Part shown: one piece after another, positions 1-5,397 of the stretch
Numbering within the stretch: the stretch's first letter is position 1
Layout: every line of letters starts with the position of its first letter
NCBI GenBank assembly: GCA_020440745.1
Contig: JAGRNM010000012.1
Location: forward strand, 1 to 15,106
Length of the DNA stretch: 15,106 bases
Origin: Deltaproteobacteria bacterium
GTDB lineage: Bacteria; UBA10199; DSSB01
Direction: 5' to 3'
The notes under the pieces: model-generated
What the model was told of the DNA's origin: nothing
Seen by the model: only the letters and a program-made list of their open reading frames with translations
Database searches by the model: none
Position numbers and translations under genes: made by a program

Positions 1-284
1 ACTTAAGTTAACAACCGCGGTACCTTAAACCCGATGTCGGAACAAAGACGTGTAAAACTCCAAGACAAACCCCGCGAATAAAGCCCCATAGATCTCTTAT
101 GCTTCTCGACCTAAAGCAAAAAATGTTGCGCACAAAAAGTAAAAAAAACATTAAAAAATCTAATTTTTTCAAGAGGTTATGACATATAGCGTCAATTCTA
201 AAAAGCTGTGGAAAATTTCTTCAATTATTTTAGTCACTTCTACGTTAATCCACAGAAGCGCGCACTTTATCTTTGGCAAAGCAG

Positions 285-312
285 TTGACGGTTTAAAGGA
301 CTTTAATTTAAA
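285..312 (+). promoter_or_regulatory. Possible sigma70-type promoter for the PpiC-type lipoprotein gene
   Basis: TTGACG at 285-290 matches the -35 consensus at five of six positions. After a 16-base spacer, TTTAAA at 307-312 matches the -10 consensus at four of six. The start point would fall near 319, about 28 bases before the ATG, leaving room for the ribosome binding site at 331-338. The region is AT-rich, so a chance match is quite possible. Confidence 0.3.
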
Positions 313-330
313 GAAAAACTCAAAATTTTT

Positions 331-338
331 AAGGAGGT
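331..338 (+). promoter_or_regulatory. Ribosome binding site that sets the lipoprotein start at 347
   Basis: AAGGAGGT is a full anti-Shine-Dalgarno match and lies eight bases before the ATG at 347. It decides the start in favour of 347 over the longer in-frame ATG at 179. Confidence 0.85.
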
Positions 339-346
339 ACAAACCC

Positions 347-1408
347 ATGAGCAAAATTCTTAGTCTAAAAACCCTTAGCCTTGGCCTTATCAGCCTAAGC
401 CTTGTGGCCTGCGGCGGGGGAACAGGGGGCTCTGGCTCCGCCCACCTAGAAGATAGCCTTCAAAAAGGCGAACTCTTGGCTACCCAAAATGGTGTTCAAA
501 TCCATCAGGGCTATTTGAATCTTTTAGAAGTGATGAACCCTCAAATTGAAAGCCAAATCTCCAATCCTGAGGGAAAACGGCGCATTATTAGCAAACTCAT
601 GGAGCAAGAACTTTTGTACCAAGAAGCTATCAAACAAGGCTTAGATAAGGACCCCGAACTTCAACAAAAAGCTGCCCTTTATAGTCGCATGATCTATGCC
701 CAAGGAGCCCTAGAAAAGGCCCTCGATCAACAGGCCGAGGAAGAATACAAAAAAAATCAGGAACAATTTGCCGAAGTAGAATTAGCTCATATTTTGATCA
801 AAATCCCGCGTAAACTTCCAGAAGGACAAAGCGAAGCAGACTTAAAGAAAAAAGCTGAAGAAGCCAAAGCCAAACTAGACGGTGGCGCTGATTGGGAAAG
901 CGTCATGAAAGAATATTCAGAAGACAAAATCTCGTTACGCAACGGCGGCTCGATGGGCAAACTTAGCCTCCAAGATCGCCGAGTAGAACGACTCCAATGG
1001 AAAGACATGATCGAAACCGCCTTTAAGCTTCAGGAAGGTGCCATTGCTGGACCCTTTCAGGCTAAAGATGGCTTTCATATCATAAAAGTGGTCAAAGACA
1101 AAAGTCTTCCACCTTTTGAAGAAGTTAAACAACGCTTACAATTTCAGCTAAAAAACAAAGTCAAAGATGATCTTTTAGCTAAAATCAGCCAAGGCAAGCC
1201 CATCACTTATGAAGGTAGCCTCAAACAAGAAGACAAAAAACCAGACGCAGCTAAAAAAGAAAGCGCCTCCACCCAAGAAAAAAGCCCAACACAAAAAATT
1301 AAAGAAGGAGCCAAAGAAATGGGCGAAGGGCTTAAAGAAGGTGCAAAGCAAGCAGGCTCTGCTGTTAAAGAAGCTGCCGAAACCGTAAAAGAAAAAGTAA
1401 GCAACTAA
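347..1408 (+). CDS. Parvulin-type (PpiC/SurA-like) peptidyl-prolyl isomerase lipoprotein
   Basis: A 353-residue envelope lipoprotein expected to catalyse cis-trans isomerisation of X-Pro bonds or chaperone exported proteins. Residues 1-21 form a lipoprotein signal peptide ending in the lipobox L19-V20-A21-C22, followed by a Gly/Ser-rich linker. Residues about 40-140 are a helical SurA-like N-terminal region that includes the typical 'RRIISKLMEQELLYQEA' stretch. The parvulin domain spans about 145-252, with 'AHILIK', a Gly-Gly-Ser-Met-Gly segment near 200-204, 'GPFQAKDGFHIIKV' and the Phe/His core residues of the family. A Lys/Glu/Ala/Gly-rich tail (about 297-353) is outside the normal family architecture. 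The start at 347 is chosen for its strong ribosome binding site and the lipobox position. It appears monocistronic, with its own terminator. Membrane placement is inferred from the lipobox; which membrane is not certain. Confidence 0.88.
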   Translation: MSKILSLKTLSLGLISLSLVACGGGTGGSGSAHLEDSLQKGELLATQNGVQIHQGYLNLLEVMNPQIESQISNPEGKRRIISKLMEQELLYQEAIKQGLDKDPELQQKAALYSRMIYAQGALEKALDQQAEEEYKKNQEQFAEVELAHILIKIPRKLPEGQSEADLKKKAEEAKAKLDGGADWESVMKEYSEDKISLRNGGSMGKLSLQDRRVERLQWKDMIETAFKLQEGAIAGPFQAKDGFHIIKVVKDKSLPPFEEVKQRLQFQLKNKVKDDLLAKISQGKPITYEGSLKQEDKKPDAAKKESASTQEKSPTQKIKEGAKEMGEGLKEGAKQAGSAVKEAAETVKEKVSN

Positions 1409-1439
1409 GTTTAATTTTTTAAACAAACTTTATTTTTTT

Positions 1440-1467
1440 AAAGCGCCCTTAAGAGGCGCTTTTTTTT
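1440..1467 (+). terminator. Intrinsic terminator of the PpiC-type lipoprotein gene
   Basis: AAAGCGCC (1440-1447) pairs perfectly with GGCGCTTT (1455-1462) around a 7-base loop, and the T-run continues to 1467. It lies 31 bases after the stop codon. Read on the - strand the stem is followed by A residues, so it should work only in the + direction and not for the DUF192 gene facing it. Confidence 0.88.
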
Positions 1468-1492
1468 GCTTACTTTAAAAAACATAAAAAAC

Positions 1493-1930
1493 TTACCAGT
1501 CCAAAAGACTACCAGAACTTAGACCCAAACTTGCTGCCTGACCTCCATTAATCTCTAAAACATAACGATAAGGCCCTTCCGGTAAACGAGGCGTGTCAGT
1601 CTGAGGAGTAGCGTTGGCTACCACATTAACAATGCGTTTTTCGGAGTCCACAAAAATAATATCCAAGGGAATCAAAGTATTTCGCATCCAAAAAGCACCC
1701 TCCGTATCCGCTTGAAAAATAAAAAGCATACCTTCGTCTTCGCCCAAACTTTGACGAAACATTAATCCCTGAGAACGCTCTAAAGTATCGTCCGCCACTT
1801 CGACTTCGAAGCTGGCTAAAAGACTACCACCCGTATTTAGCACTCTTAAATCAAGAGTCTCTGCTCCATTACAGGCAAGCAACAGACTTAAAGAAAAAAA
1901 AGTTAAAATCATTCGGCTAGAATTAAACAT
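1493..1930 (-). CDS. DUF192 family lipoprotein
   Basis: A 145-residue protein of the DUF192 (PF02643) family, whose biochemical role is not established. Residues 1-19 look like a lipoprotein signal peptide with lipobox L17-L18-A19-C20. The rest is one DUF192 domain with the family landmarks: 'FEVEVADDTLERSQGLMFR' (41-59), 'GMLFIF' (67-72), 'FWMRNTLIPLDIIFVD' (80-95) and a C-terminal 'YVLEINGG' (123-130). The reading frame could open further upstream at 2038, but that would add 36 residues before the signal peptide and run into priA. The ATG at 1930 is preferred, although its ribosome binding site is weak (GTGAG, nine bases upstream). It diverges from priA across 45 bases. No terminator is evident at its 3' end. 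Confidence 0.85.
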   Translation of the reverse strand: MFNSSRMILTFFSLSLLLACNGAETLDLRVLNTGGSLLASFEVEVADDTLERSQGLMFRQSLGEDEGMLFIFQADTEGAFWMRNTLIPLDIIFVDSEKRIVNVVANATPQTDTPRLPEGPYRYVLEINGGQAASLGLSSGSLLDW

Positions 1931-1947
1931 TTTTAAAGACTCACTTT

Positions 1948-1958
1948 CCCTACTAGGG
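1948..1958. promoter_or_regulatory. Small palindrome between divergent DUF192 and priA genes
   Basis: CCCTACTAGGG is an inverted repeat with five-base arms around one central base. It sits near the middle of the 45-base gap separating two divergent genes, where an operator would be expected. The arms are short and there is only one copy, so this is a weak suggestion. Confidence 0.2.
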
Positions 1959-1975
1959 TTATGCACTAAAATCTT

Positions 1976-3970
1976 ATGTACGCAGAAGTTTGGCTTAATA
2001 CTCCCCACTATCACGCTTGGACCTACCTTGTCCCTCAAGGAATCCTAGTCCAAGCAGGTGACTTAGTGCGAGTGCCTTTTGGCAAAAGACAAAGTCTAGG
2101 CCTAGTCGCTAAAGTACATGAAGAAAAAAATAAAACTAATCAAAAACTCCGTCCCTTACAAGAAGTCCTTGGGCCTGACTATCGACTAAACCCTGAGATC
2201 CTCCAACTCATGACTTGGGCACAAAGCCACTACTTAGCCCCTCCAGGAGAGGTGCTTAAAAACTTTTTGCCTAGTGTCATTTTACAAGGAAAAAAAAACC
2301 AAGGAGAGCGGGCCAAAGTAAGGGCACCTCAGTTTGAACTAGAACAAAAAAAATTAAAATTAAAACCCGATCAAGCCAAGGTCATCAACCAAGTTCTCCA
2401 AGCACAAAACAGCTTCTACCCCCTACTACTCTGGGGTATTACCGGTAGCGGTAAGACTCAAGTCTATTTAGAACTCTGTCAAAAAATCTTAGAAAAAAAA
2501 CAAAGCGCCCTCATCCTAGTACCAGAAATCAGCCTTACCCCCCAAACCTTAGGGCGCTTTGCTGCCTTTTTTGGAGAAGAAGTCCTTGCCTATCACTCAG
2601 GTCTAAGCCAAGCCCAAAGACTTAAAGCCTACTGGCAAGTCAAAAAGGGAGACAAAAAAATTGTCGTAGGTACTCGATCCGCCATTACCCTACCCTTAAA
2701 AGACTTAAGCCTCATTGTTGTCGATGAAGAACACGATACTAGCTACAAACAAGAAGAGCGTTTTCGCTATCACGCCAGAGACCTGGCCGTAATGCGAGCC
2801 AAACTACAAAACATCCCCATTGTCTTAGGTAGCGCCACCCCTAGTTTAGAAACTTACCAAAATAGTCAAAAAGGTAAATACCACCTTGCACTTTTAGAAG
2901 AACGAGCCACCGGAAGTAGCTTACCTAAAATTAAAATACTTGATCTTAAGGCCCACCCACCAGAGAGCCAAAGCTTTTTAAGTGCTCCTTTAAAAGAAAA
3001 ATTAAAAGAAGTATTACAAAAAGGAGAACAAGCTTTATTCTTTATAGGAAGGCGAGGTTTTGCACCTTTTTTATTGTGTTTAGATTGCGGTAAAAGCCCT
3101 GGCTGTCCTCAATGCTCCGTAAGCTTAAGTTTACATAAAAAACCTCCTAGCCTCCAATGTCACTACTGTGTCAGCACTTTGCCCATTCCCCATAATTGTC
3201 CCCATTGCAACTCTCCCCGCCTTAAACCCATGGGACAAGGCACCCAAAAAATTGAGGAAGCCTTAATCAAAAGCTTTCCCCATACTAAAATTGCCCGCCT
3301 CGACCGAGACATCATCCGACAAAAAACAAAAACAGAAGAAGTATTAAAAGACTTCTCCTTAGGTAAAATCCAGATTTTAGTGGGCACACAAATGATTACC
3401 AAAGGCCATGATTTTCCCAAACTAAGCCTAGTGGGCGTACTTTTAGCCGATCTCAATCTAAACTTTCCCGACTTCCGAGCTGCGGAACGATGCTTTCAGA
3501 CCCTAGTCCAAGTAGCAGGCCGAGCAGGTCGTCATGATAAAAAAGGTGAGGTACTGATTCAAACTTATCGACCCCATGCCCCAGCCCTTTTGGCCACCTT
3601 ACAAAACTCGGTCAAAACTTTTTATGAAGAAGAATTAAAGTTTAGACACCTAGCCCATTACCCCCCTTTTAAACGTCTAGTTTTGCTAAGGCTCTTAGGT
3701 TCTCAAGAAAATAAAATTAAAGAAAAAGCAAAAGAGTTATTTAATTTATTAAAAAGCTTTTTGAGGCAAGAAAAAGACTTAGAAATATTAGGCCCCGCCC
3801 CTAGTCCTCTAGAAAAAATTCGCGGCGCTTATCGTTATCACTTATTAATTAAGAGTCCTTCTTATGAACTTTTGCAAAGAAAACTATTGCCCAAGATAGA
3901 AAACTTAGAAAAGATTTTACCAAGCAGTATCAAGCTTCAAGTGGATGTGGATCCCTTAAACCTACTTTAA
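1976..3970 (+). CDS. priA: Primosomal replication restart helicase PriA
   Basis: A 664-residue superfamily 2 DNA helicase that recognises stalled forks and reloads the replisome. The N-terminal 3'-OH binding domain (about 1-105) shows 'YLVPQG' and 'GDLVRVPFGK'. The helicase core has Walker A GITGSGKT (about 153-160), the DEEH box within 'LIVVDEEHDTSYKQEERF', and 'LGSATPSLET'. Eight zinc-binding cysteines are in place (C368, C371, C377, C380, C395, C398, C408, C411). Motifs V and VI are seen as 'TQMITKGHDFP' and 'QVAGRAGR'. The C-terminal domain ends with 'DVDPLNLL'. It is about 70 residues shorter than E. coli PriA. The loss falls between the 3'-OH binding domain and the Walker A region, where the winged-helix domain normally sits. 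No clear ribosome binding site precedes the ATG, so the message may be nearly leaderless. Confidence 0.96.
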   Translation: MYAEVWLNTPHYHAWTYLVPQGILVQAGDLVRVPFGKRQSLGLVAKVHEEKNKTNQKLRPLQEVLGPDYRLNPEILQLMTWAQSHYLAPPGEVLKNFLPSVILQGKKNQGERAKVRAPQFELEQKKLKLKPDQAKVINQVLQAQNSFYPLLLWGITGSGKTQVYLELCQKILEKKQSALILVPEISLTPQTLGRFAAFFGEEVLAYHSGLSQAQRLKAYWQVKKGDKKIVVGTRSAITLPLKDLSLIVVDEEHDTSYKQEERFRYHARDLAVMRAKLQNIPIVLGSATPSLETYQNSQKGKYHLALLEERATGSSLPKIKILDLKAHPPESQSFLSAPLKEKLKEVLQKGEQALFFIGRRGFAPFLLCLDCGKSPGCPQCSVSLSLHKKPPSLQCHYCVSTLPIPHNCPHCNSPRLKPMGQGTQKIEEALIKSFPHTKIARLDRDIIRQKTKTEEVLKDFSLGKIQILVGTQMITKGHDFPKLSLVGVLLADLNLNFPDFRAAERCFQTLVQVAGRAGRHDKKGEVLIQTYRPHAPALLATLQNSVKTFYEEELKFRHLAHYPPFKRLVLLRLLGSQENKIKEKAKELFNLLKSFLRQEKDLEILGPAPSPLEKIRGAYRYHLLIKSPSYELLQRKLLPKIENLEKILPSSIKLQVDVDPLNLL

Positions 3971-3984
3971 GCTTTAGAATCCAT

Positions 3985-4668
3985 TTATAAAACTTTAGCC
4001 AAACAAGCTTTTAAGTCATTTTGAATTTCTTCCACCGTCTTTCTAGCGTCAAAAACTTCAAAGCTATACTCTTCGGCTAGCTGGTCGTAGACTTCGATTA
4101 CCTTACGCTGATATTTTTTAAAACTATCATAAAGATTATCAGCTAAATGCAAATCCATCCCCGACTCCCAATAATCCATACCACCTGTCTCAATCACACG
4201 GGGAACAAGATTATCCACGTCAATACGCAAATAAAGCACCAAATCAGGCACAGGTGCAAAACCATAAAGGTCTTTAATCCATTTCATCACTGGATCACGA
4301 AAAGAATCTCGAGCCCAAGCCGTATAAGTATAACGATCAGCCAAAACAATAAAACCCGAACGCAAGGCCGGCAAAATTTGATTTTCTAAACGATCGGCCA
4401 AATCAGTGGCATAAAGTAAACTAAAAGTCATACGATCTAGCATATTGCCGCTCTTAGCATAGTCAATGGCCTTACGCATGAGCTTACTACGGGTCCAACC
4501 CGTGGTCACCACTCCGTGGCCACTTACTTTAAGCCATTGTTCTAAAAGCTCCACTTGGGTAGAACGACCTACGCCATCCGTGCCTTCCACAACGATTAAA
4601 CGCCCTTTGCAATCACTCGTCTTCTGGTAAGGTAAACCTTCTCCAAAAAACTTTATTCCTCCTGGCAT
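3985..4668 (-). CDS. Thymidylate-kinase-fold protein with altered Walker A (second of a tandem pair)
   Basis: A 227-residue P-loop protein of the thymidylate kinase (PF02223) fold and a clear paralogue of the gene just upstream. The Walker A reads GTDGVGRST (29-37): the invariant lysine is Arg35, encoded CGT. The motif LADRYTYTAWARD (109-121) aligns with the DRY/DRF region of dTMP kinases but lacks the usual Ala-Tyr-Gln. The REPG-type motif after beta-2 is replaced by 'TTGWTRS'. The lid segment (about 160-168, ETGGMDYWE) has none of the Arg/Lys residues seen in its partner. An extra N-terminal stretch of about 22 residues precedes beta-1. The start at 4668 has a strong AAAGGAGA site, and the first 56 bases overlap the upstream gene. 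It may be a weak or inactive kinase that pairs with the intact copy. A genuine dTMP kinase role looks unlikely. Confidence 0.75.
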   Translation of the reverse strand: MPGGIKFFGEGLPYQKTSDCKGRLIVVEGTDGVGRSTQVELLEQWLKVSGHGVVTTGWTRSKLMRKAIDYAKSGNMLDRMTFSLLYATDLADRLENQILPALRSGFIVLADRYTYTAWARDSFRDPVMKWIKDLYGFAPVPDLVLYLRIDVDNLVPRVIETGGMDYWESGMDLHLADNLYDSFKKYQRKVIEVYDQLAEEYSFEVFDARKTVEEIQNDLKACLAKVL

Positions 4669-5344
4669 AGTTTCTCCTTTTGGTCTTAAAATTCTCTAAA
4701 GCCTTGCCTACAATTTCTCTCATTTGGGCTTGTTGAGCCTCGATATCACGAGTCCCATCAATCTTAATCAGCTCGTACTCCTTAATCATTTTGTCGTATT
4801 CCTTGCTAATCATGCCTTGAAAAATCTTAAAAGACTCTTCTAAGTCCGTTGCAAGACCCAAATCCATCCCGGCTTCATAATACTTAAGCTTAGGACGACC
4901 ACTCAAAATGCGCTCAACGCCCACCTCAGTGGGAACTCTAAAATAAAAGGCCAAGTCCGGTTTAATAGCAAAATCATAGGCCTTACGTACCCATCCCGGA
5001 TGCACCCCTCTCGCCACGTCTCTGGCAAAGGCTGTATAAACATAGCGGTCTGCCAAAACGATCATTCCAGCTTTTAAAGGAGGTAAAATTTGATAATTAA
5101 GCCGATCGGCAAAGTCGGTCATGTGCAACAAACTAAAAGTAGTCGGCGTTAGAGTTTTGCCTTTTTTTCCTGCCTTGGTGGTGCTTTTGACCAATTGGGA
5201 GCTATTCCATTCTGTAAAAAAGACTGGATAAGCCTGAGATTCAAGCCAACTATAAAGCAACCTAATCTGGGTGGATTTGCCTGAGCCATCCATACCTTCT
5301 ACAATGATTAGTTTCCCTGGATAACCATGGGCTTGGGTAAACAT
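4613..5344 (-). CDS. Thymidylate-kinase-fold protein with intact Walker A (first of a tandem pair)
   Basis: A 243-residue P-loop kinase of the thymidylate kinase fold. Walker A GMDGSGKST (17-25) with Lys23 is intact. 'TEWNSS' (44-49) stands where dTMP kinases carry the REPG motif. 'TDFADRL' (76-82) and LADRYVYTAFARD (97-109) form the central substrate region, with Arg108 in place of the usual Gln. The lid is basic, SGRPKLKYYE (148-157), followed by AGMDL. The tail is rich in Arg/Lys and encoded in the overlap with the next gene. The start at 5344 is chosen over 5386 because GAGAGGT lies seven bases upstream and the longer start adds only hydrophobic, unconserved residues. It follows the Ppx/GppA gene by 53 bases. 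Automated annotation would probably call it dTMP kinase. The altered motifs make the substrate open, and polyphosphate-linked nucleotide phosphorylation is one possibility. Confidence 0.8.
   Translation of the reverse strand: MFTQAHGYPGKLIIVEGMDGSGKSTQIRLLYSWLESQAYPVFFTEWNSSQLVKSTTKAGKKGKTLTPTTFSLLHMTDFADRLNYQILPPLKAGMIVLADRYVYTAFARDVARGVHPGWVRKAYDFAIKPDLAFYFRVPTEVGVERILSGRPKLKYYEAGMDLGLATDLEESFKIFQGMISKEYDKMIKEYELIKIDGTRDIEAQQAQMREIVGKALENFKTKRRNYARRNKVFWRRFTLPEDE
4673..4680 (-). promoter_or_regulatory. Ribosome binding site inside the upstream gene, supporting the overlapping start at 4668
   Basis: On the - strand, AAAGGAGA lies four bases before the ATG at 4668. It is within the 3' end of the upstream kinase-fold gene. 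Its quality supports the overlapping start rather than a later in-frame one. Confidence 0.7.
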
Positions 5345-5397
5345 ATTTAGGACCTCTCTACTAAAAAACAGGTATAAAATAAACAATGATGGGGGGC

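Larger units (their letters stand above)
1..346. other. Upstream non-coding region of the PpiC-type lipoprotein gene
   Basis: No convincing gene is seen on either strand. The + frames close quickly near the left edge. The - strand frames give only short products of under 50 residues that match nothing I recognise. An in-frame ATG at 179 could extend the downstream gene by 56 codons, but its purine-rich AGAGG lies only two bases upstream, which is too close for a good binding site, and the extension would bury the signal peptide. Bases 120-170 are very AT-rich. Two DnaA-box-like 9-mers sit at 207-215 and 246-254 in opposite orientation. A likely promoter and a strong ribosome binding site occupy 285-338. 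Confidence 0.6.

Noticed and set aside
1..24. Four 6-bp palindromes (CTTAAG, GTTAAC, CCGCGG, GGTACC) resembling a cloning polylinker
   Set aside because: The following sequence is not recognisable vector, and adjoining palindromes share bases. It is most likely coincidence, though checking the assembly edge would settle it.
9..178. Short - strand frames upstream of the PpiC-type gene
   Set aside because: All are under 50 residues, with no binding site and no recognisable sequence.
179..346. 56-codon N-terminal extension of the PpiC-type lipoprotein from ATG 179
   Set aside because: It would place the signal peptide and lipobox inside the protein. The AGAGG before 179 is only two bases away, while 347 has a full AAGGAGGT site at good spacing.
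1440..1462. Bidirectional terminator serving the DUF192 gene as well
   Set aside because: On the - strand the stem is followed by A residues, not T, so it should not terminate in that direction.
1931..2038. 36-codon extension of the DUF192 protein
   Set aside because: It would precede the signal peptide and overlap priA. The ATG at 1930 places the lipobox at the normal distance from the N-terminus.
4147..4389. + strand open frame inside the second kinase-fold gene, and similar antisense frames in the nuo genes
   Set aside because: They are shadows of strongly conserved genes on the other strand, with no binding sites or recognisable domains.
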